Origin: Algoriphagus iocasae
GTDB taxonomy: Bacteria; Bacteroidota; Bacteroidia; Cytophagales; Cyclobacteriaceae
DNA length: 64,000 nucleotides
Assembly: GCF_014206875.1 (NCBI RefSeq)
Contig: NZ_JACIJO010000002.1
Coordinates: 1,416,006-1,480,005, forward strand
Direction: 5' to 3'
Shown: in pieces, positions 18,397 to 27,426 of the stretch
Position numbering within the stretch: the first letter of the stretch is position 1
Layout: every line of letters starts with the position of its first letter
The notes under the pieces: generated by a model
Seen by the model: only the letters and a program-made list of their open reading frames with translations
Databases searched by the model: none
Told to the model about the DNA's origin: nothing
Made by a program: the position numbers and the translations under genes

Positions 18397-18440
18397 ATCT
18401 GTGTGGGATCTGCGTAATTTCCTGCGTCAATCTGCGGGAA
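18397..18440. repeat. Four tandem imperfect 11-bp units with a CTGYG core
   Basis: Units are ATCTGTGTGGG, ATCTGCGTAAT, TTCCTGCGTCA and ATCTGCGGGAA, set end to end at 11-bp phase. They lie in the gap between the desaturase terminator and the M20 gene start. From memory, similar ATCTGCG-rich stretches are common in intergenic DNA of Bacteroidota. I see no ORF here. Confidence 0.7.
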
Positions 18441-18452
18441 ACTATAGAAATG

Positions 18453-18488
18453 TCATAAAAAAAACCTCTCCGAATTCGAAGAGGTTTT
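18453..18488 (-). terminator. Terminator after the acyl-ACP desaturase gene
   Basis: AAAACCTCT and AGAGGTTTT form a 9-bp stem around CCGAATTCGA at 18461-18488. On the minus strand it runs into a stretch of T, 28 bp past the desaturase stop. Confidence 0.88.
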
Positions 18489-18516
18489 CCCAATAGGTTT
18501 GCTATTTGAGAGTTAA

Positions 18517-19518
18517 TTATTTTAACCATGCGAGTTGAACATCATCTGGAGCTTTCATTCTGTCCGCTACGCGCATGTATCTTTCTGCTAATTTTGATAA
18601 GTAGATCTGAGCTTTGGATGCTACATCATTTAAGCCGGTCAGGCTTTCAATTTTCCAAAGGCTTACCAAATGTTCGATGATTCGAGCATAATCCCATCCT
18701 GTGTAAATCCCCACTTTCTGAGTGATTTCTGAGAATCTTGTATAGATAGAGGGATTTGATCCGCCTTCACCCATCAAGACTGCAGGCATCACAATTTGCT
18801 TTTTCATCATCTTTTCAAAAGCCAAAATCGCTCCGTTTGGATCGATCTCAAAAATCTGTGACATAAAGGACTTGTAAGCCTTTTCATGTCTTGCCTCATC
18901 TCCAGCGATGGTCTTGCAAATTCTGGAAAGAACAGGATCTCCAGCTTTATCAGCTAGTTTTCCAGTATTCACATGAGATATTTTGGTAGCTCTTTCCTGA
19001 AAGGAAGTATAGATCATGGCTTGATACGGATCGCTTTCAGATTTCGGATCAAAGCCATTGGTCAATAATCTATGGATGGTGATTTCAACTGCCTTCATAT
19101 CTACCCTTCCAGTCATGTAAAGGTATTTATTCAAAAGGTCTCCATGTCTATTTTCTTCAGCAGTCCATGCTCTGGACCATCTAACCCAGCCTGATGGAGA
19201 AACTAAACTTCTTTCTTCATTGATTCCTTCTAGGAGGTTGAAATAAGTCTGATAAGATGGCAGAGCCTCTTCTGTAATCATATTTCCCACCAAAGAAGTA
19301 AGTACTGTGTCGGGAATCCCTTCGGCTCTTTTTTGTAATAATTTAATTTCTTCGTGAATATCAGGATTGCCAAAATCAGGCAAGAAATCTGTAGGCTGCC
19401 AGCAAGTCTCTGGATCAACCAAAATATTGTCTACCGCATCCGCCACAAAGCCATCAATTTGGCTGATGACCTCCATGTTTTTCTCCAGTTCGTAATCTAT
19501 TGGTTTTGAGTTTTTCAT
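18517..19518 (-). CDS. Acyl-ACP (stearoyl-ACP-type) desaturase
   Basis: Soluble diiron enzyme that introduces a cis double bond into acyl-ACP, giving monounsaturated membrane fatty acids. The ferritin-like fold carries the two EXXH iron ligand motifs: EENRHGDLL near the middle and DEARHEKAY about 85 residues later. The 333-residue length matches bacterial and plastid-type type-2 fatty acid desaturases. It is monocistronic, with its own terminator on the downstream side and about 216 bp of non-coding DNA upstream. In cold-adapted or marine Bacteroidota such genes serve membrane fluidity. Confidence 0.93.
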   Translation of the reverse strand: MKNSKPIDYELEKNMEVISQIDGFVADAVDNILVDPETCWQPTDFLPDFGNPDIHEEIKLLQKRAEGIPDTVLTSLVGNMITEEALPSYQTYFNLLEGINEERSLVSPSGWVRWSRAWTAEENRHGDLLNKYLYMTGRVDMKAVEITIHRLLTNGFDPKSESDPYQAMIYTSFQERATKISHVNTGKLADKAGDPVLSRICKTIAGDEARHEKAYKSFMSQIFEIDPNGAILAFEKMMKKQIVMPAVLMGEGGSNPSIYTRFSEITQKVGIYTGWDYARIIEHLVSLWKIESLTGLNDVASKAQIYLSKLAERYMRVADRMKAPDDVQLAWLK

Positions 19519-19687
19519 GATTGAACTTCTTTATTTGAAGTGTTTAGAGTCCGTCTTATAGTTTTAAATCAATTAAACTAAGTCGGTACTCTTATCTAAC
19601 GGGTAATTCGCTTACAAGATACGGACAAATTACCAGATTAAATCGAAAGAAACCCGATACCTGTTTTCGGTTTCTTTGAAAATAAAA

Positions 19688-19714
19688 TGAAAAAAGCCTC
19701 GAAAATGAGGCTTT
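19688..19714 (-). terminator. Terminator after the beta-propeller lipoprotein gene
   Basis: AAAGCCTC at 19693-19700 pairs with GAGGCTTT at 19707-19714, followed on the minus strand by a T-run. It lies 21 bp past the stop at 19735. Confidence 0.88.
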
Positions 19715-19734
19715 CCGATTGAGTTTGAAGTTTT

Positions 19735-20619
19735 TTAATAGTCTAATTTATAAGCTACCACCTTATTTTTCATAAATGTTGGTACCAATACAAGATTTTC
19801 TTCTGGTATGAATCCGACGTCGGCAGTGTTTGATTCTTCAGCTTTTGTGTCAAGTAGAAGCGTTTGACCATCTCCAGAAACGAAATAAATCTCACCTACC
19901 CATTTTGATGCAACGTAATTTCCATCTCCCAAAATGATCAATCCATCACCACCAGTAACTGTGGTGTTTAGCATAGTTGAACTTCCATCTGCATTGAACA
20001 TTTTAAGACCTGATCCATCCAATCCATATATCTTTCCATCAGAACTTACAGCCACGCCATTCAAAGAAGCATTTCCTTCAGAAACTGTAGAAACGACACC
20101 CTCATCTAGTACATGAAGTAAGCCTTTATTCATCCCGGTAAAATATATTTTGCCATTGTAAGCAGCTGCATCATTCAAGAATTCAGCTCCTTCAACAGGA
20201 TATTTGTTGGTGATTTCTCCAGATTCAAGATCGATTTCTACCAATTCATCAATATCTGTTACATACAATTTGCCATCAGAAATTGCCATTCCTTTTGGGG
20301 CATTTAGACCTGTAACCCATTCCTGATTGACAATTGTGCCATTTTTATCCAAAATAGAAATGGAACCTTTTCCATCCTTATCGGTTGGCGTTCCTTCAAT
20401 GTTTGAAACATATAAATTTCCTGTGTTCGCATCATATAACACCGATTCGCAGGTTGTTAAAGTTGCAGGGGTTTCCCAGACTTTAGTGAGGGTAGGAGTT
20501 TTTGCATCTTCTACCACCATTTCTTCGGTAGATGCTTCTTCGGTCTTTTGAGGGCTGCATTGTGCAAAAAGGAATGCTGCCGAAAGGCCAAATAAACTTG
20601 ATTTAATTAGAGTTTTCAT
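19735..20619 (-). CDS. SMP-30/NHL-like beta-propeller lipoprotein
   Basis: A 294-residue lipoprotein with a lipobox at Cys21 (LFAQC), a short acidic linker and then a six-bladed propeller of the SMP-30/gluconolactonase or NHL type. Repeated blades read NLYVSNIEG, GLNAPKGMAISDGKLYVTD, AAAYNGKIYFTG and GVAVSSDGKIYGLDG. It starts 7 bp after the esterase stop, so the two are one operon. Function is unclear: lactonase activity would need conserved acidic metal ligands that I cannot verify, and a binding role is equally possible. Confidence 0.82.
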   Translation of the reverse strand: MKTLIKSSLFGLSAAFLFAQCSPQKTEEASTEEMVVEDAKTPTLTKVWETPATLTTCESVLYDANTGNLYVSNIEGTPTDKDGKGSISILDKNGTIVNQEWVTGLNAPKGMAISDGKLYVTDIDELVEIDLESGEITNKYPVEGAEFLNDAAAYNGKIYFTGMNKGLLHVLDEGVVSTVSEGNASLNGVAVSSDGKIYGLDGSGLKMFNADGSSTMLNTTVTGGDGLIILGDGNYVASKWVGEIYFVSGDGQTLLLDTKAEESNTADVGFIPEENLVLVPTFMKNKVVAYKLDY

Positions 20620-20626
20620 AGTGTGA

Positions 20627-22357
20627 TTAATTTTTGGTTAGTGTCCAGTTTTGTTGATTAAATGATGCTGGGGCGGTTTCTTTTAAACGATCTTCGATTT
20701 TATCCAAATACATCGTGTTGTATCGTAATCGGGTAATGTAGTTAGGAAGGTTAGGGTCACCGTTCCAGCAATGTTCTGCCCGGTCACCATATGCAACTTC
20801 TCCGCCGTAATAAGGTTTGTCGGTTTGCTCTAAAAATGTTTCAGTAAGGTATACTGCATTGTTTAGATAATAGTTATCCATATCACCGCAATAGATGTTT
20901 ACTTTCCCTTCTAGCTTCGGTCCTAAAGTTTCCCAGTCCCGCTCCATGATGTAGCGAAGATCGTAATTCTCCCGCCAAAATTCAGCAACAGTAGGATCAA
21001 TTTCCCCAGTCTTTTTATCCCAGATTGGTTTGGGATATCCATCTTCACCTACCGGTGAATAAACTGCCTGCCAAATATCAAATTGCTCTCCAGAGCGAGT
21101 TTTTGGGCCTCCAATGGCCAATTCCCTGTGATTCATATCTTTTACCATGGCAGAAACATGCCCTAAATAATCTCTATGTCCCGGGCGTAGGGTTTTTCTG
21201 AATTCTCCTTCCTGGTAATAAGCATTTTTATCATCGTAAAGATTAATAGTAGTAAAAGCTCGAAAGTCAATTGGATCGGGACAGGCTGCAAAACATCCAT
21301 TATACTCTTCTGGGTAAAAAACCTGGGCTGCCAAGGCTTCCCATCCTCCCGTTGAACCACCATAAAGAAATCTGGACCAGCCTTCTCCTATACCGCGAAA
21401 TTGCTTTTCGATATAAGGAATCAGCTCGTAAGTCAACGCATCTCCATACGGACCGAGATTTTCTGAGTTGACCGCATAGCTGTCATCATAAAATGGATTT
21501 GCGTGCTGGATTTCTATGATAATAAACCTCTTGAAATCCGGGGAGGTCCATTTTTTATAGAAGTCGTAAGCTTCCTGCTCTTGCATTTTTTGGTATCCAT
21601 AGATTCCAAATCTTGCAGAATAGTCATCTTCCAGCAAATCAGGATCTGGTGGGATTGTTCGAAATCCTCCAAAGTCATCCGGGAAATGCCCATGAAAAAC
21701 CATCAATGGATAATACTGATTAGGATTTTCATCAAAACCTTCAGGAAGTAGCACATGTGCGCCGAGATAAGTGTCCATCCCCCAAAACTTCGAAAGAAGT
21801 TCCGATTTCATTTTGATATGCTTGATGTATTTGCTGTCTTCCGGTTCTTCCACGGGTGGAATTTCCTGATTTATTGTGAGTTGAATCGTTGCCCCTTTTG
21901 TCCAATTGAAAGGTATGGCCTCGGAATAAATATTTCCAGGAGTATTGGCCCATTTTCTACCTTCTCCCTTGTCCATGGCTAATTTTACAGTATGGCCATC
22001 AGACCTAGTGAAAGTCTCATATTTGATGATGAAAGCCTGCATGACATAGTTTCCTTCCGCTAAGTCTTTCAAGTTTTCGATTGGATATCCAAAGCTGGAC
22101 GTATCCAGTTTTATGACATCACCTGGAGTAAAATTTTCTATGTCCATCCCGAAAACTTGGGCAGTAGAAGCATCATCTGAGATGGAGAATCGGGGCTCTT
22201 TTTCTTTATCCGAAGAGAATATCATTAAGAGTCTGCCATCAGTCAGGCCAGCTTCAAGTTCAGGACTAATTTTGATACTTACTGGGGAATTTTCAATGGG
22301 TGGTTTACAAGCCCAGAAGAGGCAAATGATTAAAATGAAATTGAGTAATTTTTTCAT
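20627..22357 (-). CDS. Putative esterase lipoprotein (alpha/beta hydrolase)
   Basis: A 576-residue lipoprotein (Cys17 in LFWAC) with an alpha/beta-hydrolase domain in the second half. Phrases include YYPLMVFHGHFP near residue 210 and the nucleophile elbow YGGSTGGWEALAAQ with Ser335. The candidate catalytic His lies in the late segment GDRAEHCWNGD, where an acidic residue and His sit at the C-terminal end of the domain. The N-terminal ~180 residues are beta-rich and may bind the substrate. It resembles esterase-D-type enzymes of Bacteroidota. It is the first gene of a two-gene operon with the beta-propeller lipoprotein and diverges from the dipeptidase gene. Substrate unknown. Confidence 0.82.
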   Translation of the reverse strand: MKKLLNFILIICLFWACKPPIENSPVSIKISPELEAGLTDGRLLMIFSSDKEKEPRFSISDDASTAQVFGMDIENFTPGDVIKLDTSSFGYPIENLKDLAEGNYVMQAFIIKYETFTRSDGHTVKLAMDKGEGRKWANTPGNIYSEAIPFNWTKGATIQLTINQEIPPVEEPEDSKYIKHIKMKSELLSKFWGMDTYLGAHVLLPEGFDENPNQYYPLMVFHGHFPDDFGGFRTIPPDPDLLEDDYSARFGIYGYQKMQEQEAYDFYKKWTSPDFKRFIIIEIQHANPFYDDSYAVNSENLGPYGDALTYELIPYIEKQFRGIGEGWSRFLYGGSTGGWEALAAQVFYPEEYNGCFAACPDPIDFRAFTTINLYDDKNAYYQEGEFRKTLRPGHRDYLGHVSAMVKDMNHRELAIGGPKTRSGEQFDIWQAVYSPVGEDGYPKPIWDKKTGEIDPTVAEFWRENYDLRYIMERDWETLGPKLEGKVNIYCGDMDNYYLNNAVYLTETFLEQTDKPYYGGEVAYGDRAEHCWNGDPNLPNYITRLRYNTMYLDKIEDRLKETAPASFNQQNWTLTKN

Positions 22358-22529
22358 GAGTAGGTGGTATTTCCTTTAAAAGTTAATGATAAAGGATGGA
22401 AAGTTTTGTAAAGTGGTGTTCAAACCCGTTCAAATCAGAATTATTTTTCATGAATTTCCCATTTATGGATTTTTTTTCAACAACTCAGCAAAACAGAGTA
22501 TCTTTCATTTTTATAAACCACCAACACAA

Positions 22530-23780
22530 ATGAAAAAAAACTATTCCTACCTGCTTTTAGGATTGCTGGCCTTTGCCTGTCAACCAAAAGAAACTACCCC
22601 AGATTACACAGCGATGAGCGACGATGAGCGTCTCAAAGTAGCTACTGAAATGGCTCATAATACCATCATGGTAGATGGTCATGTGGATCTACCATACAGG
22701 ATGAAAGTCGGAGGATTTACTCTTCAAAGAGAAATTCTGGATGTGTCTGTCAGAACAGATGGAGGTAATTTTGATTTCCCTAGATCCAAAGAAGGAGGCT
22801 TAGATGCTCCATTTATGTCAATTTATATCCCTGCTGGCAACCAACAGACTCCAGGAGCTTCTAAAGCTTTGGCTGACTCATTGATCTTAATGACAGAGCG
22901 ACTGGCGGAAACTTTTCCAGACAAATTCGCCATGGCATATAGCCCAGCTGATATTGAAGCAAATTTTGAAGCAGGAAAAATCTCCCTTCCAATGGGAATG
23001 GAAAATGGCGCTGGATTGGAAGATGATATCGCTAATGTGGAATATTTTCACGGAAGAGGAATTCGATACATCACGCTGACTCATGGTAAAGCAAACCTGA
23101 TCGGAGACAGTAGTTATGATACAGTTAGATTGTACAATGGTCTAAGTGAATATGGAGAACAAGTTGTCAAAGAGATGAATCGAGTTGGAATCATGGTTGA
23201 TTTGTCTCACGTTTCTGATGATACGTTTAAAGATGCTTTGGCCATTACAAAAGTTCCTGTGATTGCTTCACACTCTTCAGTTAGGAAGTTTACTCCCGGT
23301 TTTGAAAGAAACATGAGTGATGAATTGATTCAGGCAATGGCAAAAAATGGAGGAGTGATGATGATCAATTTTGGAGGATCATTTATTGATTCCGCATATT
23401 CAGCAGGAAGTACCGCAGTTAGAGAACATTTAGTGAATTGGTTAGCAGAAAATAATTTGAGCAGAAGTGATTCAGCAGCGCAGGCATATATCGCTGAATA
23501 TACTGCTGCTAATAATCCTTTCCCAACGGTTCAACGAGTGGCAGATCACATTGACCATGTAAAAAACCTTGTAGGTATAGACTATGTGGGATTGGGTTCA
23601 GATTTTGATGGAGTAGGTGATTCTTTGCCAACTGGCCTGAAGGATGTTTCTATGTATCCAAATATAATAGCAGAGCTTCTAAAAAGAGGGTATTCTAAAG
23701 AAGATATCGAGAAAATCTGTTACAAGAATGTTTTCCGAGTATGGAAAGCAGTTGAAGATTATGCTACTGCCCAGAAATAA
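22530..23780 (+). CDS. Membrane dipeptidase (peptidase family M19) lipoprotein
   Basis: Renal-dipeptidase-type zinc enzyme that hydrolyses dipeptides, in many bacteria including D-residue dipeptides. I placed the start at the ATG giving MKKNYSYLLLG, which gives a lipoprotein signal with Cys17 (LAFAC); an upstream in-frame ATG adds 48 residues with no signal-like character. Metal-binding motifs are visible: VDGHVDLPYRMK, the central ENGAGLEDD (bridging Glu), VDLSHVSD, PVIASHSSVRKF and GLGSDFDGVG. At 416 residues the length is typical. It is transcribed divergently from the esterase operon and ends in a strong terminator. Confidence 0.93.
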   Translation: MKKNYSYLLLGLLAFACQPKETTPDYTAMSDDERLKVATEMAHNTIMVDGHVDLPYRMKVGGFTLQREILDVSVRTDGGNFDFPRSKEGGLDAPFMSIYIPAGNQQTPGASKALADSLILMTERLAETFPDKFAMAYSPADIEANFEAGKISLPMGMENGAGLEDDIANVEYFHGRGIRYITLTHGKANLIGDSSYDTVRLYNGLSEYGEQVVKEMNRVGIMVDLSHVSDDTFKDALAITKVPVIASHSSVRKFTPGFERNMSDELIQAMAKNGGVMMINFGGSFIDSAYSAGSTAVREHLVNWLAENNLSRSDSAAQAYIAEYTAANNPFPTVQRVADHIDHVKNLVGIDYVGLGSDFDGVGDSLPTGLKDVSMYPNIIAELLKRGYSKEDIEKICYKNVFRVWKAVEDYATAQK

Positions 23781-23806
23781 ATTTTCCCTATAAACCTTTA
23801 TACCGG

Positions 23807-23838
23807 ACCCTGTTTCTTAAATGAAACAGGGTTTATTT
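23807..23838 (+). terminator. Terminator after the M19 dipeptidase
   Basis: ACCCTGTTTC and GAAACAGGGT form a 10-bp stem around a 6-nt loop (23807-23832), followed by TTATTTTTT. It lies between the converging dipeptidase and ORF6N genes. Confidence 0.88.
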
Positions 23839-24342
23839 TTTAAACCCAATCTGATTTCTTTCACCTAATGTAGGCTTTAAAAGTTCTTCTATCATTTGAT
23901 AGATATGATTAATGTGTTGATTTTGATTTGATTCAGCATCTTGCAGTGCTTGAATTTTATCCTGTAATTCGGAATAGTTTAAGGTCCATTCTCGGATTTT
24001 CACGAAAATTCTAATTATAGAGATGTTGACCTGAATGGCTTTTGGACTATTAAGAACTGAAGAAAGCATGGCTACGCCTTGTTCAGTGAAAACATATGGC
24101 AAGGTTCGACGACCGCCCCAACTTGAAGTCGCAATTTGCGACTTCAAGTTTCCCCATTCTTCAGTTGTAAGCTGAAACATAAAGTCTTCGGGGAATCTGT
24201 CTATACTTCTTTTGACTTGCTCATTGAGTCTTTTAGTTTCTACACCATACATTTCTGCCAGATCAGAATCCAACATAACCTTTTGGTTACGGATCTTGTG
24301 GATAAGTTGGAGTACTTGTTCCTCGTTTAAAAGTTCATTCAT
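23833..24342 (-). CDS. ORF6N domain-containing protein
   Basis: A 169-residue protein with the ORF6N domain (relatives of KilA-N and phage antirepressors, presumed DNA binding). The family pattern is plain: IRNQKVMLDSDLAEMYGVETKRLNEQVKR, FPEDFMFQLTTEE, then WGGRRTLPYVFTEQGVAMLS and a C-terminal coiled-coil-like helix (LQDKIQALQDAESNQNQ). I start at the ATG giving MNELLNEEQ; nine more residues upstream are possible. No phage genes are adjacent, so this is one of the stand-alone chromosomal copies common in Bacteroidota. A 31-bp interrupted palindrome lies inside the coding region, just before the WGGRR motif. Confidence 0.92.
   Translation of the reverse strand: MNELLNEEQVLQLIHKIRNQKVMLDSDLAEMYGVETKRLNEQVKRSIDRFPEDFMFQLTTEEWGNLKSQIATSSWGGRRTLPYVFTEQGVAMLSSVLNSPKAIQVNISIIRIFVKIREWTLNYSELQDKIQALQDAESNQNQHINHIYQMIEELLKPTLGERNQIGFKK
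24120..24150. repeat. 31-bp near-perfect palindrome inside the ORF6N gene
   Basis: AACTTGAAGTCGCAA at 24120-24134 is the exact reverse complement of 24136-24150, with a single base between. It encodes the LKSQIATSS stretch of the ORF6N protein. Confidence 0.9.
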
Positions 24343-24600
24343 GGATTTCTCTGAAAAAATGCAAATCAATATAGAAAAAAAATTTGCCTCTAAATGTACA
24401 ATATGTCGTAAATCAACCCTTATCCGAATAAAATTCTGTCATAATTTCCGTTTTGACCGTGAAAACTTCAATTTTCCAGCCATTGTGGCCGAAAAAAGTA
24501 ATTGGAAGTAGTTTTGATATTAGAGGGGAGATGCTTGAGGTTTAAAATGAATCTCTGCACCACAATTTCTAAATTCAGACAACACTAATAACCAACTATA

Positions 24601-27219
24601 ATGGACTTTAAACAATATACTATCAAATCTCAGGAGGCGATTCAAAAAGCGGTGGAGTTGGCATCAGCTGCCGGACAGCCGAATATTGAGCCATCTCACT
24701 TGCTCAAAGGGATCTTCTCTGAGGATGAAAATGTAACTGACTTTTTATTTAAAAAGCTCGGTGCAAACAAGCAGTTGCTCAATCAAAAACTGGATGAGCA
24801 ATTGGAACGCTTACCAAAAGTAAGTGGAGGACAGCAACCGTACTTAAGCAATGCCGCCAACCAAGTCCTGACCAAGGCAAAAGACTATCTCAAAACATTT
24901 GGGGATGAATATGTGGCTATTGAACATTTACTCTTAAGTATACTGGCGGCAGGAGACCCTTCATCAAAGATTTTGAAAGATCAGGGGATTGCTGAAAAGC
25001 CTTTGATCGAAGCAATAAAAGAACTGAGAAAAGGCAATAAAGTGACTGATCCAAACGCAGAAAGTAAATACCAGGCATTAGAGAAATACTCTAAGAACCT
25101 GAACGAAATGGCCAGAAAAGGGAAGATTGACCCTGTGATTGGCCGTGATGAAGAAATCAGAAGGGTACTTCAGATTTTGGCTAGAAGAACCAAAAACAAC
25201 CCGATCCTACTAGGTGAGCCTGGCGTGGGTAAAACAGCGATTGTGGAAGGTTTAGCACAGCGAATTGTATCTGGAGATGTTCCCGAAAATCTAAAATCCA
25301 AGACGTTGATCTCTTTGGACATGGGCTTGCTGGTAGCAGGAGCCAAGTATAAAGGTGAGTTTGAGGAGCGGTTAAAAGCAGTAATCAAAGAGGTGACTGA
25401 TGCAGAAGGAGAAATCATCTTGTTTATTGATGAGATCCATACGTTGATCGGTGCCGGAGGTGGTGGCGAAGGCGCCATGGATGCTGCCAACCTGTTGAAG
25501 CCTGCTTTGGCTAGAGGTGAATTGCATGCAATCGGAGCGACTACCTTAAAAGAATATCAAAAGTACATCGAAAAGGATAAGGCTTTGGAAAGAAGATTCC
25601 AGGCTGTCATCGTTGATGAGCCAGATGCTGCCGATGCGATTTCGATCTTGAGAGGTATCAAGGACAAATATGAATTGCACCATGGAGTGCGGATCAAAGA
25701 TGATGCGGTGATTGCAGCAGTAGAGCTTTCTCAGCGCTACATTTCTGACCGATTCTTGCCGGATAAAGCCATTGACTTGATGGATGAAGCGGCAGCTAAA
25801 TTGAGGATGGAGATTGACTCTTTACCTCAGGAGCTTGACGAATTGAATCGAAGAATCATGCAGTTGGAAATCGAGCGTGAAGCGATCCGAAGAGAAAAGA
25901 ACAAGGACAAAGAAACTGTTCTTAGCAAAGAATTGGCTGAGCTTTCTGAAAAGAGAGACAGTGTTAAAGCCAAATGGGAAAGCGAAAAAGCTGTCATTAC
26001 CGGTATTCAAAGAGAAAAAGAGCGAATTGACAACTATAAACTGGAAGCTGAGCAAGCTGAAAGAGCTGGGGATTTTGGGAAAGTAGCCGAGATCAGATAT
26101 GGTAAAATCGGAGAAGCTGAGCAAAAGCTAGAGTCTTTCAAAAAGCAATTGGCAGAAATGCAGGCAGGTTCGCCTCTGTTGAAAGAAGAGGTAGATCAGG
26201 AAGATATTGCGGCTGTAGTTTCTAAATGGACTGGAATTCCGCTTTCCAAAATGATCCAATCTGAGCGCGAGAAGTTGTTGCACTTAGAAGAAGAATTAGG
26301 AAAGCGTGTAGCTGGGCAGAAGGAGGCGATTACCGCCTTGTCTGATGCGGTGAGAAGAAGTCGTGCAGGTTTGCAAGATCCAAAGAGACCTATAGGTAGC
26401 TTTATCTTTATGGGAACCACAGGTGTAGGTAAAACCGAATTGGCGAAAGCATTGGCTGAATACCTCTTCAATGATGAGAATGCCATGGTAAGAATAGATA
26501 TGTCTGAATATCAAGAAAGACATGCCGTCAGCCGATTGGTGGGAGCGCCTCCAGGATATGTTGGGTATGATGAAGGTGGACAATTAACAGAAGCAGTGCG
26601 AAGAAAGCCTTACTCTGTGATCTTATTGGATGAGATTGAAAAAGCGCATCCAGATGTCTTCAATATCCTCTTGCAGGTCTTGGATGATGGACGATTAACA
26701 GATAATAAAGGTCGAGTAGCAAGCTTTAAAAATACGATCATCATACTGACTACCAATATTGGTTCTCACTTGATCCAAGAGCGATTTGCGGAAATCGAAG
26801 AGTGGAACAAAGATGAGGTGATGGAAAAGACGAAGCAAGAAGCTTTTGACTTACTGAAGCAAGCTGTGCGCCCTGAATTCTTGAACAGGATCGATGAAGT
26901 GATCATGTTTGAGCCTTTAAACAAGAAGATTATCCGGAAGATTGTGGATATCCAATGGAGAGAAATTCAAAAACGATTGGCTGAGGCAAATATCGAAATC
27001 GAAGCAACCAAAGAAGTCTTGGATTATCTAGGAGAGGTTGGGTTTGACCCGAACTTTGGAGCAAGACCTTTGAAGAGAACCATGCAAAGATTGGTATTGA
27101 ATGAATTATCCAAGCAGATTTTGTCTGGATATATCAAAAACGATTCTGCGGTATTAGTGGATTTGGATGCAGATAAGCAGGTTTATTTCAAGAATATCGA
27201 TGCCCCTGTGGAAGTGTAA
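24601..27219 (+). CDS. clpB: ATP-dependent disaggregase ClpB
   Basis: AAA+ ring chaperone that pulls proteins out of aggregates together with DnaK. The protein has an N-terminal Clp repeat domain (residues 1-145), a first ATPase with Walker [10 protein letters not shown] (Lys211) and Walker B LFIDEIH, and a long charged coiled-coil M-domain (about 400-530) that distinguishes ClpB from ClpA/ClpC. The second ATPase has Walker [10 protein letters not shown] (Lys611) and Walker [17 protein letters not shown] ClpB C-terminal domain ends the 872-residue protein. No IGL/F ClpP-binding loop is apparent. It is monocistronic with a strong terminator. No CIRCE-like or other heat-shock operator was recognised in the 230 bp upstream. 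Confidence 0.97.
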   Translation: MDFKQYTIKSQEAIQKAVELASAAGQPNIEPSHLLKGIFSEDENVTDFLFKKLGANKQLLNQKLDEQLERLPKVSGGQQPYLSNAANQVLTKAKDYLKTFGDEYVAIEHLLLSILAAGDPSSKILKDQGIAEKPLIEAIKELRKGNKVTDPNAESKYQALEKYSKNLNEMARKGKIDPVIGRDEEIRRVLQILARRTKNNPILLGEPGVGKTAIVEGLAQRIVSGDVPENLKSKTLISLDMGLLVAGAKYKGEFEERLKAVIKEVTDAEGEIILFIDEIHTLIGAGGGGEGAMDAANLLKPALARGELHAIGATTLKEYQKYIEKDKALERRFQAVIVDEPDAADAISILRGIKDKYELHHGVRIKDDAVIAAVELSQRYISDRFLPDKAIDLMDEAAAKLRMEIDSLPQELDELNRRIMQLEIEREAIRREKNKDKETVLSKELAELSEKRDSVKAKWESEKAVITGIQREKERIDNYKLEAEQAERAGDFGKVAEIRYGKIGEAEQKLESFKKQLAEMQAGSPLLKEEVDQEDIAAVVSKWTGIPLSKMIQSEREKLLHLEEELGKRVAGQKEAITALSDAVRRSRAGLQDPKRPIGSFIFMGTTGVGKTELAKALAEYLFNDENAMVRIDMSEYQERHAVSRLVGAPPGYVGYDEGGQLTEAVRRKPYSVILLDEIEKAHPDVFNILLQVLDDGRLTDNKGRVASFKNTIIILTTNIGSHLIQERFAEIEEWNKDEVMEKTKQEAFDLLKQAVRPEFLNRIDEVIMFEPLNKKIIRKIVDIQWREIQKRLAEANIEIEATKEVLDYLGEVGFDPNFGARPLKRTMQRLVLNELSKQILSGYIKNDSAVLVDLDADKQVYFKNIDAPVEV

Positions 27220-27235
27220 AAAATAGTAATTCGGT

Positions 27236-27271
27236 AAAACCCTCGGAGAGTTTAGGCTTCGAGGGTTTTTT
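27236..27271 (+). terminator. Terminator after clpB
   Basis: AAAACCCTCG and CGAGGGTTTT form a 10-bp stem around a 14-nt loop, followed by more T. The hairpin also abuts the end of the converging minus-strand reading frame (TAA at 27271-27273). Confidence 0.88.
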
Positions 27272-27426
27272 TATGAATGTTTATGATCGGGTTTAGTGCA
27301 AGTTTGAGTTTTTTCTGATTTGAAGGCTCCTTTAACTCTTTGCCAAAAATTGGGTTTTATGTAAATGATCTCACCCATTAAATCAACCTCGTCTTCTGAT
27401 AATAGGATTTCGCCTAATTGAACAGG
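27271..27426 (-). pseudogene. In-frame 51-codon remnant downstream of an amber codon
   Basis: Reading on past the TAG at 27427-27429 in the same frame gives 51 sense codons before TAA at 27271-27273. The product starts PVQLGEILLSEDEVDLMGEI, continues with IIYIKPNFWQRVKGAF and ends CTKPDHKHS. The basic aromatic KPNFWQRVK stretch and the His-rich tail look like a real protein end, and the frame stops exactly at the shared terminator. This is most simply the lost C-terminus of the upstream CarboxypepD_reg gene. Confidence 0.75.

Noticed and set aside
23833..24342. Prophage remnant based on the ORF6N domain
   Set aside because: No integrase, structural or lysis genes lie nearby; stand-alone ORF6N genes are common in Bacteroidota.
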